NCBI GenBank assembly: GCA_947487525.1
Contig: CANKWR010000015.1
Coordinates: forward strand, 1-35,489
DNA from: Bacteroidota bacterium
GTDB lineage: Bacteria; Bacteroidota; Bacteroidia; Chitinophagales; Chitinophagaceae
DNA length: 35,489 bases
Direction of reading: 5' to 3'
The notes beneath the pieces were generated by a model, which saw only the letters and a program-made list of their open reading frames with translations, was not told the DNA's origin and made no database searches. Positions 21,781-29,488 of the stretch are shown here, in pieces; the stretch's first letter is position 1; every line of letters starts with the position of its first letter. Position numbers and translations under genes: made by a program.

Positions 21781-22758
21781 CTATTTTAGTTGATGCAACT
21801 CCTTTAACGTTGCTGCCACCCTGCTAATTGTTTCATCAATGCTTATATATTTAAATGCCGGAAAAGCATTTAAGAACTTGGTGTTGTCAAAATGAACCAC
21901 CGCTTGGGCCGTTGCAGCCGTTTCTTTGGTTAAAAGGGGTGCTTTGCCCGTGATCATTCCTTTGAATGCCTCTAAGCGCCAAACAATGGCCGCTAGTAAT
22001 GGAGTTACTTTTTTATGGGGAGGGCGTTTATTAAATGCAGTTGCGATGCGGGCAAAAATTTCTTGATACGGTTTATTGGCGCCGCTAATAATATAACGCT
22101 GTCCTTGTACATCACTTTGCATTAATAATTGCATTGCATCAATCACATCCAATACATCCACAAACCCACTCACGCCTTTCGTGTACCAGGGAAACTCATC
22201 GTATGCCGATTTAAATATTTCAGAAGACCCCTTGTTCCAATCACCTGCCCCTAATATAATTACTGGATTGACTATGGCTACATTCAATCCTTCGCCCATT
22301 CCTCTCCACACTTCCATCTCGGCTAAATATTTTGACTTGCCATACATACTATTACTAGTTTCGGGTGTCCAATTCATGGTTTCATTAACGGCCCCATCCT
22401 CTCTGATTCTTCCTAGCGCAGCAACCGAACTTACATAAACCAACTTATTTATTGTATGCTGGATACAAGCATTCACTACATTCGCAGTGCCCTCTATATT
22501 GGCTTGTAACATAGTAGCAGCTTGCTTTGGAGCGAATGAAACAATAGCTGCACAATGATACACTTGCACCACCCCTTGCATTGCTTCATCCAAACTAGTA
22601 ACATCCAGCAAATCTCCTTTCACCCAGTTGACTTGATCGGCATGTTTAAAAACAGGAATGCTATTTCGATAAATGGCACGCACCGATAAGCCTTTTTCTA
22701 CTAAGGATTGAATTAAATGCGAACCCACTAAGCCAGTTGCGCCCGTTACAAAAATCAT
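21781..22758 (-). CDS. NAD-dependent epimerase/dehydratase (extended SDR)
   Basis: A 325-residue extended SDR. The Rossmann motif TGATGLVGSHL is at residues 5-15, followed by GDLLDVTSLDEAMQG and YHCAAIVSF. The catalytic Y-x-x-x-K is in MYGKSKYLAEMEVWRG, and the substrate-binding half starts VNPVIILGAG. The pattern is closest to dihydroflavonol-4-reductase or 3-beta-HSD-like proteins. The substrate is not evident; sugar-nucleotide or hydroxyacyl substrates are both possible. The gene starts 6 bases after the SCO gene stop on the same strand, so they form a small operon. Its stop lies 9 bases from the convergent lpxD stop with no clear terminator between. Confidence 0.85.
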   Translation of the reverse strand: MIFVTGATGLVGSHLIQSLVEKGLSVRAIYRNSIPVFKHADQVNWVKGDLLDVTSLDEAMQGVVQVYHCAAIVSFAPKQAATMLQANIEGTANVVNACIQHTINKLVYVSSVAALGRIREDGAVNETMNWTPETSNSMYGKSKYLAEMEVWRGMGEGLNVAIVNPVIILGAGDWNKGSSEIFKSAYDEFPWYTKGVSGFVDVLDVIDAMQLLMQSDVQGQRYIISGANKPYQEIFARIATAFNKRPPHKKVTPLLAAIVWRLEAFKGMITGKAPLLTKETAATAQAVVHFDNTKFLNAFPAFKYISIDETISRVAATLKELHQLK

Positions 22759-22764
22759 ACATTA

Positions 22765-23376
22765 TTATTTATCTTTTAACAACCTAGAAATGTCTCTTTT
22801 AAGTTGTTGCACTTCAATGGTCTTTAAGCCATCATAAATTTTACCACGAATTTTTCCTTTGCGATCCACCAATGCAAAAAATTGGGTATGTATAAACTGA
22901 TCCTCAATTTTTTCAAGATTGTTTTTAGGGTCATCGAGCAAATAGGAGCCCCTTGCCATTTGGTATAAACTATCCTTGCGCCCCGTTACAAAAATCCATT
23001 TTTTGGTATCCACTTTTAAAGAGTCTGCATAATGTTTTAATACGGGTACCGAATCGATTTCAGGATTGCAGGTATGAGATAATATTTGAAAATCGGGCTC
23101 GTCTTTAAATTGCAAATACACTTCCTTCATATTGGTATTGAGCTTTGGACAAATGCCCTTGCAGGTAGTAAAAAAGTATTCCACCACCGTAATTTTATCC
23201 AATACATCGGCATCTGTCACTGGTTGACCATCCTGGTTGGTAAAATGAAAGGGTTTTACATAGCTTAAAGTGGGCATTTTTACCTTCCAATTATCAGTTC
23301 CTTGAAAAACAAAAAAGAAAAAGGCAAGTAATAAAACGGTGAAAAACACGAGATAGGTAATGAGCTTTTTGGACAT
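22765..23376 (-). CDS. SCO1/SenC family copper chaperone-like protein
   Basis: A 203-residue membrane-anchored thioredoxin-fold protein. One N-terminal membrane segment (residues 6-24) is followed by the periplasmic domain with the C72-x-x-x-C76-P copper/thiol motif in TTCKGICPKL and the distal ligand H163 in FIHTQFFALVD. These three residues define SCO proteins, which deliver copper to or reduce the CuA site of cytochrome oxidase. No oxidase gene is in the window. It diverges from a MerC-like gene across 74 bases, and the extended SDR follows 6 bases after it. The promoter is weak: TACCTTTA at 23413-23420 on the minus strand has one mismatch. Confidence 0.9.
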   Translation of the reverse strand: MSKKLITYLVFFTVLLLAFFFFVFQGTDNWKVKMPTLSYVKPFHFTNQDGQPVTDADVLDKITVVEYFFTTCKGICPKLNTNMKEVYLQFKDEPDFQILSHTCNPEIDSVPVLKHYADSLKVDTKKWIFVTGRKDSLYQMARGSYLLDDPKNNLEKIEDQFIHTQFFALVDRKGKIRGKIYDGLKTIEVQQLKRDISRLLKDK

Positions 23377-23438
23377 ATAAACGATTTTAAAAGGATTGTT
23401 CCTTTGCAGGTATAAAGGTAATATTATTTTAGTTGCCC

Positions 23439-23446
23439 TATCTTTG
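23439..23446 (+). promoter_or_regulatory. -7 promoter box TATCTTTG only 4 bases before the MerC-like ATG
   Basis: A perfect TAnnTTTG match ending 4 bases before the ATG at 23451. A start site at or next to the ATG would make the transcript leaderless. Confidence 0.5.
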
Positions 23447-23450
23447 CAAT

Positions 23451-23843
23451 ATGTTTAAAAATTGGAATTGGGATGCAATTGGCATTGGAGCTTCATTGGC
23501 TTGCGCAATACACTGCGCTTTATTGCCTTTATTTTTCAGCAGCTTACCCTTGTTGGGCATTAATATATTGCACAATTTTAAGTTTGAATTTGGCATGATC
23601 TTATTGTCTTTTGCCATTGGCGCCTACTCTTTGTATCACGGTTATAAAAAACACCACCATTCTTTCAAACCAATTATACTGTTTAGTATTGGCATAGCAT
23701 TAATGTTTAGTCGGATGGCATTTAGATCGGTTGAGCTTTATTTATTGTTTCCAGCTGCTTTTTTAATTGTATTCGCACACATCAACAACCACATGCGCTG
23801 TAGAGTCCACAACCATGCACATGCGGATGATTGTGACCACTAA
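23451..23843 (+). CDS. MerC-domain membrane protein
   Basis: A 130-residue protein starting MFKNWNWDAIGIGASLACAI. Four membrane segments are visible (about residues 10-30, 40-60, 70-88 and 92-110). The conserved MerC cysteine pair is C18 and C22 in the LACAIHCALLP segment. The tail is rich in His and Cys (NNHMRCRVHNHAHADDCDH), suggesting metal binding. MerC proteins move mercuric ions in resistance operons. In Bacteroidota, stand-alone homologues are common with no shown mercury role, and the His tail would suit other soft metals. An earlier TTG at 23433 extends the frame by six codons but overlaps the promoter box, so the ATG is chosen. It diverges from the SCO gene. Confidence 0.85.
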   Translation: MFKNWNWDAIGIGASLACAIHCALLPLFFSSLPLLGINILHNFKFEFGMILLSFAIGAYSLYHGYKKHHHSFKPIILFSIGIALMFSRMAFRSVELYLLFPAAFLIVFAHINNHMRCRVHNHAHADDCDH

Positions 23844-23951
23844 GGTTTTAGTCAATACTTCAACACCCACCACACTTGCGCTGTTGGTACCAGTTAATAG
23901 CTGCCTACTATTCCAATGAATAAATACTTGAAATGTTTGTATATACCTGTT

Positions 23952-25457
23952 TTAATCGAAGGTATAAGACATAGATCCATCCTTTTCGTCCTTTAGTTGG
24001 ATGCCCATGGCGGTTAATTGATTTCTAATTTTGTCGCTGGTAGCAAAATCTTTTCTTGCTTTTGCATCCTTGCGAATTTCAATTAATAAATCAATCACCC
24101 TTTTAAGTTGTTCCAAATTCGCACCAGCTTCCACTTTAATACCTAAAATATTTTCTATAAATAAAGTCCATTGACTTTGCACATACAGCCATGTGTCGCC
24201 ACTGACCGCATCCGATGCAATATGCTTGTCTTTTAAAGAATTAATACTTGGAAGCATTTCAAACATATTGGCTAACACTTTAGCGGTATTGATATCGTCG
24301 TCCATGAATGTTTCCAATTCAGTCGCCCATGTTTTTAACTGCGTATCTAATATTGCATCCGTCGCCAACGCACCCGCAGTAAAGCTTTGCGCTTTCAACC
24401 ACTCATACCCTTCCATTAAACGCTTCAATGCTTTTTCAGATGCCTGTAAAGCTTCGTTGCTAAAATCCAATGTACCGCGATACTGGCTTTGTAATATAAA
24501 AAAGCGCACGGTCATCGGCGCATAGGCCTGTGTGAGCTCAGGGTGATTGCCTGTAAATAATTCGCTTAACTTAATCACATTGTTATAGCTCTTGCCCATT
24601 TTGCGACCGTTAATGGTAATCATATTATTATGCATCCAATAACGTGCAGGAATTTCGTGATTACAAACATTGCTTTGCGCAATTTCACATTCGTGGTGTG
24701 GAAATTGCAAGTCCATTCCTCCGCCGTGTATATCAAAACGTTTGCCTAAATACTTTGTTGCCATGGCCGAGCACTCAATGTGCCAACCCGGAAAACCTTC
24801 GCCCCACGGGCTTTGCCAGCGCATGATATGCTCAATCGGCGCTTTTTTCCATAAAGCAAAATCCACTTTATTTTTTTTCTCTTCTTGATTCTCTAACTCA
24901 CGGGTGGTTTCCAATTGCTCCTCTAAATTACGACCACTTAAAATTCCATAAGGCTGATTCTTTTTTGAAAAATCCTCATTGTATTTCATTACATCAAAAT
25001 AAACAGAGCCATTGCTTTCATAAGCATAGCCATCTTGAATGATGGTTTTGATCATTTCAATTTGCTCTACAATATGACCTGTGGCGGTGGGTTCGATGCT
25101 AGGTGGCAAATTGTTAAACTGTTCCATGGCCCAGTGGTATAAGTGCGTATATTTTTGCACCAACTCCATGGGTTCTAATTTTTCCAATATTGCTTTAGTA
25201 GCAATTTTATCTTCCGCTTGTTTTCCTTCCTCTTCAAAATGACCCGCATCGGTAATATTACGTACATAACGCACTTTATATCCCTTGTGCAACAAATAGC
25301 GAAATACCACGTCAAAAGTAATAAATGGACGTGCATGGCCTAAATGACTTTCCCCGCTTACTGTAGGTCCACAAACATACATACCCACATAGGGTGCATT
25401 GATGGGTTCAAACACTTCTTTTTGACGGGTAAGGGAGTTGTAAATTTTTAGTGCCAT
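23952..25457 (-). CDS. cysS: cysteine--tRNA ligase
   Basis: A 501-residue class I synthetase that charges tRNA-Cys. The zinc ligand C29 is in YVCGPTV, the HIGH-type motif HLGH is at 38-41 and the KMSKS-type motif KMGKS at 286-290. The other zinc ligands lie in the C229 (HIECSAM) and HHECEIAQS region. The C-terminal helical anticodon-binding and DALR-like domain follows (about 370-490). The ATG at 25457 lies 10 bases after a TATCTTTG box, so the leader is very short. The EEP gene upstream on the same strand ends at 25527, 69 bases away; cysS therefore seems to have its own promoter. Confidence 0.95.
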   Translation of the reverse strand: MALKIYNSLTRQKEVFEPINAPYVGMYVCGPTVSGESHLGHARPFITFDVVFRYLLHKGYKVRYVRNITDAGHFEEEGKQAEDKIATKAILEKLEPMELVQKYTHLYHWAMEQFNNLPPSIEPTATGHIVEQIEMIKTIIQDGYAYESNGSVYFDVMKYNEDFSKKNQPYGILSGRNLEEQLETTRELENQEEKKNKVDFALWKKAPIEHIMRWQSPWGEGFPGWHIECSAMATKYLGKRFDIHGGGMDLQFPHHECEIAQSNVCNHEIPARYWMHNNMITINGRKMGKSYNNVIKLSELFTGNHPELTQAYAPMTVRFFILQSQYRGTLDFSNEALQASEKALKRLMEGYEWLKAQSFTAGALATDAILDTQLKTWATELETFMDDDINTAKVLANMFEMLPSINSLKDKHIASDAVSGDTWLYVQSQWTLFIENILGIKVEAGANLEQLKRVIDLLIEIRKDAKARKDFATSDKIRNQLTAMGIQLKDEKDGSMSYTFD

Positions 25458-25467
25458 AATGTGGACA

Positions 25468-25475
25468 CAAAGATA
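25468..25475 (-). promoter_or_regulatory. -7 promoter box TATCTTTG for cysS
   Basis: A perfect TAnnTTTG match on the minus strand, 10 bases before the cysS ATG, giving a leader of only a few bases. Confidence 0.55.
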
Positions 25476-25526
25476 TTTTATTTTACGGTACGCTTGCTAA
25501 TAAAATGCCCTCAAAAATCACTTAGC

Positions 25527-26627
25527 TTACTTGATTAACAAAAGATCAGCCATAATCATTTGGTGATCACTTAAATTTTCATCGGTTTGCTCCCATGCCC
25601 TGATCTTCCATTTTGGATTAGCCAATATATAATCAATCCTTAAAGTGGGATTCAGTCCCAAAAAACTGGCACCAATGCCAAATCCTTTTTGTAAAAAAGC
25701 ATCCTGCCAACCCCCCTTTGAAATTTTACGATAAGTATAGGAACTGGGAACATCATTAAAGTCGCCAGTAAGAATACTTGGATAAGGGCTTTCATTTATT
25801 TTTTGATACACCAATTCAGCCTGACTGGCTCTTTCCTCAAATGCATGTTTCATTTTTCTGATCACCCCCCACTTATTTTTGGTAGGATCGTCAATGGCAG
25901 CAAAATCATGTTGCTTGAACTTAAAGGAGGCAAGATGTGTCGTAAAAATACGAATGGTATCATCTCCTTTTAAAATAGTGGCAGCAATAAGGCTTTCTTT
26001 GTTCTTATATCCAAAACGTTCGGCTTGTATAATTTTATACTTTGAATAAATGATACAGCCCGAGGAATAAGAAAATTCCTGAGTTTGATAATCCTTGGAA
26101 AAAAAGGAGTATGGATATTTTTCTTTAAAATATTGCGCATGATTGGCGATGTCGCCAACTCTTTCATTTGTGTTGTACTCTTGCATACAAATAATATCCG
26201 GATTCCACTTTAACATGGAATAAGCAATTTCTTGGGTGCGCAATTTCAAAGAGGTGTTGTTTTGTACGCCATTAAACCCACGCACATTCCAACTGATAAT
26301 TCTTAATGTATTTTCTTTTTTGTTTTTGGGGAAAGCCAATCCGGGATGAAATCCAATAATCGTAAACACAAAATTCCAACCAATCATTAAACTAAGCAAA
26401 GAAATTAAGGATAGGATTGGTTTTGCAATTAACCAAAAAAACAAAAACAACAATTCCACCACTAATAAATAGGGCATGATTAAACCCAGAAAACCATTTA
26501 CCCAAATAAAATGGAGGGGGGTAAAAATAATAGGATAGATAATTAAAATAGAAACAAGGATATTTAAGGCAATGATTATTTTTTTGCCTAGGCTTCTTGT
26601 CCTGGAGGTTTTCTTTTTTTGGGCCAT
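25527..26627 (-). CDS. membrane-anchored endonuclease/exonuclease/phosphatase (EEP) family protein
   Basis: A 366-residue protein with three hydrophobic segments at the N-terminus (residues 17-35, 43-66 and 70-93) and a soluble EEP domain from about residue 105. The domain motifs are complete: SWNVRGFNG (Asn ligand), IICMQEYNT (metal-binding Glu), TGDFNDVPSS, RIDYILANP and the terminal catalytic LSDHQM. The fold hydrolyses phosphodiesters or phosphomonoesters of DNA, lipids or sugars. Substrate and sidedness are not evident; the membrane anchor argues against a housekeeping DNA repair role. The start codon overlaps the stop of the preceding rhomboid-like gene by one base (TAATG), which suggests translational coupling. 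It is the last gene of the rlmD operon. Confidence 0.87.
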   Translation of the reverse strand: MAQKKKTSRTRSLGKKIIIALNILVSILIIYPIIFTPLHFIWVNGFLGLIMPYLLVVELLFLFFWLIAKPILSLISLLSLMIGWNFVFTIIGFHPGLAFPKNKKENTLRIISWNVRGFNGVQNNTSLKLRTQEIAYSMLKWNPDIICMQEYNTNERVGDIANHAQYFKEKYPYSFFSKDYQTQEFSYSSGCIIYSKYKIIQAERFGYKNKESLIAATILKGDDTIRIFTTHLASFKFKQHDFAAIDDPTKNKWGVIRKMKHAFEERASQAELVYQKINESPYPSILTGDFNDVPSSYTYRKISKGGWQDAFLQKGFGIGASFLGLNPTLRIDYILANPKWKIRAWEQTDENLSDHQMIMADLLLIK

Positions 26628-27313
26628 TAGCTTTTGGGGGTTAAACTATTGTTCACCAAATGTAATAGTTGATGCATCCATTTCCCCAAATCTTTCCCCT
26701 TTTTTAATAACAATATATAGATAAGGCCAAATAAGCCACCTATCACAATAGCAATATTATTGGCGAGGGACTCGGCCAATAATGAATAGCCCTCTAATAC
26801 CACAAAAACAATACCCAATAACCATATTGGAATACCGCCCGCAAGATTGGTCAATAATTTGTAGGTTGGAATCATAGCCACGCTTGCAATAACAATGCCA
26901 GTTACACTAACGCCCGCACCCAATAAGGGTTGATTGGAACCCGTTACAATAAAAACAAGTGCACCCAATAATCCACTATAAAAATAAATCGGAAATATAT
27001 GCTTATTCGCCCCTTTGGATTGAAGTGCATTACAAAATACAGTTAACCAAATCATATTGGCAAATAAAACCCAGAAACCATCATGTATCCAATTATACGT
27101 AAATAAGGACCATGGGTGTTGTAACCAATTTGGATCTAAAACAAATGGATTTAATATTTGCGCATAAAATTGAGGCAAGGGTAAACTCTCTAAATAAAAA
27201 ACCACCTTAATTAATCCCAACATGACATAACCAACCAGGTTAATGGCCAACAAAGCAATTAAAGCATTGTTGTCAGCGCCCAATAATGGTTTTTCATTCT
27301 TCTCTGATTGCAT
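26627..27313 (-). CDS. rhomboid-like membrane protein lacking catalytic residues
   Basis: A 228-residue protein with about six membrane segments, aligning along its length with the rhomboid gene just upstream. The WSLFTYNWIHDGFWVLFANM segment corresponds to QLFTHMFMHGDLGHIFGNML of the active protein. Where an active rhomboid has GxSG, this one has LLGAGVSVTG (residues 131-139); the aligned Ser position is Gly, and S136 is out of register. Where the catalytic His sits (AHVGG), it has NIAIVIGG. It is therefore probably an inactive pseudorhomboid that could bind membrane substrates or modulate its partner. It starts 10 bases after the active rhomboid stop and overlaps the EEP start by one base. 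Confidence 0.78.
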   Translation of the reverse strand: MQSEKNEKPLLGADNNALIALLAINLVGYVMLGLIKVVFYLESLPLPQFYAQILNPFVLDPNWLQHPWSLFTYNWIHDGFWVLFANMIWLTVFCNALQSKGANKHIFPIYFYSGLLGALVFIVTGSNQPLLGAGVSVTGIVIASVAMIPTYKLLTNLAGGIPIWLLGIVFVVLEGYSLLAESLANNIAIVIGGLFGLIYILLLKKGKDLGKWMHQLLHLVNNSLTPKS

Positions 27314-27323
27314 TGAATTTGTT

Positions 27324-27980
27324 TTAATATCGATTGTGTTTGCGTTTTAAAAAAAATACCAAAATAAATCCCACCACGGCACCGCCAACATGCGCCCACC
27401 TTGCAATACCGTCGGTGGGTGAATTTCTTAAAGCAAAAAATAATTCATAGGAAAAGTAAATAATACCCAACCACTTTGCCTTCATAGGAAGGAAAAAATA
27501 GATATAGATATACGTATTCGGAAATAGATATACAAAGGCAATGATAATTCCAAATACAGCCCCACTTGCGCCTAGTATTGGAACATTAATATTGGCCAAT
27601 GCTTGTATAGAGCCATTGGTTAATTCATAAGTTACAATCCCCAAATGCAAAAGGGCTGCGCCAATTCCGCATAAAAAATAAAACAAGGTAAACATTTTAG
27701 GTCCCCACATATTTTCTAGAATAGCACCAAACATCCACAAGGCCAACATGTTGCCAAAAATATGTCCAAGGTCCCCATGCATAAACATATGGGTAAATAA
27801 TTGCCAGGGCTTAAATAAATCACTTTGAAAAGCATGGAGCGCAAAAGTGTTTTCAAAGAAAAAGTCAACGCTTGGGCCGTTCAGGGTATTTTGTGCTAAA
27901 AAAAACAATACATTAATGATTAGCAAGTTTTTTATTACCAATGGCAGGACATTAAATCCAGTAGGCCTAAATTGATTCAT
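27324..27980 (-). CDS. rhomboid intramembrane serine protease
   Basis: A 218-residue six-helix membrane protease. The catalytic dyad is S139 in GASGAVFG and H197 in WAHVGGAVVGF. The loop and helix 2 motif THMFMHGDLGHIFGNMLALW is also typical. Rhomboids cleave transmembrane helices near the outer membrane face of the bilayer. No substrate can be named from the sequence. It lies 1 base after the rlmD stop and 10 bases before a catalytically dead paralogue, with which it was probably formed by tandem duplication. Active-site residues are complete, so activity is likely. Confidence 0.92.
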   Translation of the reverse strand: MNQFRPTGFNVLPLVIKNLLIINVLFFLAQNTLNGPSVDFFFENTFALHAFQSDLFKPWQLFTHMFMHGDLGHIFGNMLALWMFGAILENMWGPKMFTLFYFLCGIGAALLHLGIVTYELTNGSIQALANINVPILGASGAVFGIIIAFVYLFPNTYIYIYFFLPMKAKWLGIIYFSYELFFALRNSPTDGIARWAHVGGAVVGFILVFFLKRKHNRY

Positions 27981-27981
27981 T

Positions 27982-29403
27982 TTATTTTCTTTTTAATTGA
28001 ACTACATTTTCAATGTGTAGTGTGTGTGGGAACATATCAACCGGTTGAATTTTGGTCACTGTATATTTTTCATCTAACAATGCAAGGTCTCTGGCCTGTG
28101 TTGCAGGATTACAACTTACATATACTATAATGGGTGCCTCCATCTCTAACAACTTACGAACCAATTTTTCATGCATCCCTGCACGAGGCGGATCCGTAAT
28201 AATGACATCGGGCTTTCCGTGGGTTTCAAAAAACGCATCATCACAAATATCAATTACATCCCCCGCAAAAAAAGCAGTATCCTTTAATTGATTCACTTGT
28301 GCATTTTCCTTTGCGTCTTCAATGGCATCGGCTACAAATTCTACCCCCACAATTTTTTTTGCCTGCTTGCTACAAAATATACCAATGCTTCCCGTGCCGC
28401 AATACAAGTCATAGACCACTTCCTTTCCTGTTAGTTCAGCAAATTCTCTGGTTACTTGGTATAAACGTTCCGCTTGTTTTGAATTTGTTTGGAAAAATGA
28501 TTTTGGACTTATTTTAAATTCAAAATCTTCCAGCTTTTCTGTGATATACCCTTTTCCAAAAAACACCTGCGGCACCAAGTCCTGCATACTATCATTGCGC
28601 TTGGTATTAATGGTGTACAATAAAGTGGTGATTTGAGGAAACTGTTGCAATAATAAATTCAATAGGGCTTCTCTTTTTTCAACATCCTCATAACCCAGTA
28701 TCAAATTAACCATCCATTGACCATTGGTGGTATTGCGGACAAACATATTGCGCAACCAACCCTGATGTTGTTTAATATTATAAAAAGGCATCTCGTTTTC
28801 AATCGCAAAATTAACCACCGCCTTTCTCATTAAATTCGTCGGCTCCACTTGTAAATGACAAGTGTCTATCTCCACTACTTTCTCAAAAAATCCACGCGCA
28901 TGAAAACCACCTGCACCTGGTGCTTTATCGGGTTCGATTCCCGCGGCTTTCATTGCTTTAAATTCTTCGAAGGGGATAAATTTTTCGGTAGCAAAAGTAT
29001 ATTCCACCTTATTGCGGTACCCCTCGGTAGGGCTTGCACCCAATATGGCAGGAATTTCGGGCAAAGGCACTTTGGCAATTCTAGTAAGATTGTCTACTAC
29101 CTGTTTATGCTTGTATTTTAATTGATGCTCGTAGGGCAGCATTTGCCATTGACAACCACCACATACCCCAAAGTGGCTACAAAAAGGAGTTACCCTTATT
29201 TCGGAATAACTATGAAAATATTTGGCAAATCCCTCCGCCCAGTCGGCTTTGTTTTTTTGAAGCTGAATATCCACTACATCCCCCGGCACCGCACCCTCTA
29301 CAAATATCACTTTTCCATCCACCCTTGCCAAGGACTTGCCTTCGGCCGCATAATCCTCAATAAGGACTTTTTCTAGAACCGGTTTTTGTTTGAATTTTCT
29401 CAC
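27982..29403 (-). CDS. rlmD: 23S rRNA (uracil-5-)-methyltransferase RlmD
   Basis: A 473-residue SAM-dependent RNA methyltransferase with an N-terminal TRAM domain (GKSLARVDGKVIFVEGAVPG, residues 20-42) and an iron-sulphur cluster site in CSHFGVCGGCQW (C75, C81, C84 and a later Cys). The catalytic half has VYDLYCGTGSIGIF, TDPPRAGMHEKL and the nucleophile Cys in YVSCNPATQARDLALL. E. coli RlmD methylates U1939 of 23S rRNA; the same site is expected but not shown. The start is probably the GTG at 29403, since the TACCTTTG box at 29409-29416 lies just before it; the longer frame would read through that box. It heads the rhomboid-EEP operon. Confidence 0.88.
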   Translation of the reverse strand: MRKFKQKPVLEKVLIEDYAAEGKSLARVDGKVIFVEGAVPGDVVDIQLQKNKADWAEGFAKYFHSYSEIRVTPFCSHFGVCGGCQWQMLPYEHQLKYKHKQVVDNLTRIAKVPLPEIPAILGASPTEGYRNKVEYTFATEKFIPFEEFKAMKAAGIEPDKAPGAGGFHARGFFEKVVEIDTCHLQVEPTNLMRKAVVNFAIENEMPFYNIKQHQGWLRNMFVRNTTNGQWMVNLILGYEDVEKREALLNLLLQQFPQITTLLYTINTKRNDSMQDLVPQVFFGKGYITEKLEDFEFKISPKSFFQTNSKQAERLYQVTREFAELTGKEVVYDLYCGTGSIGIFCSKQAKKIVGVEFVADAIEDAKENAQVNQLKDTAFFAGDVIDICDDAFFETHGKPDVIITDPPRAGMHEKLVRKLLEMEAPIIVYVSCNPATQARDLALLDEKYTVTKIQPVDMFPHTLHIENVVQLKRK

Positions 29404-29408
29404 AAGAA

Positions 29409-29416
29409 CAAAGGTA
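29409..29416 (-). promoter_or_regulatory. -7 promoter box TACCTTTG 5 bases before the rlmD GTG
   Basis: A perfect TAnnTTTG match on the minus strand, ending 5 bases before the GTG at 29403. A further leaderless or near-leaderless candidate in this window, and it decides the start codon. Confidence 0.5.
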
Positions 29417-29488
29417 CTCCACACAAACTATATTTAAAGTAAATGCGCCTATAATTTAACTTGTCATTTTAATTTATATTTTTACAAC

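Noticed and set aside
23844..23951. possible small gene or RNA between the MerC-like gene and cysS
   Set aside because: No start codon with a coherent frame, hairpin or promoter box was found in these 108 bases.
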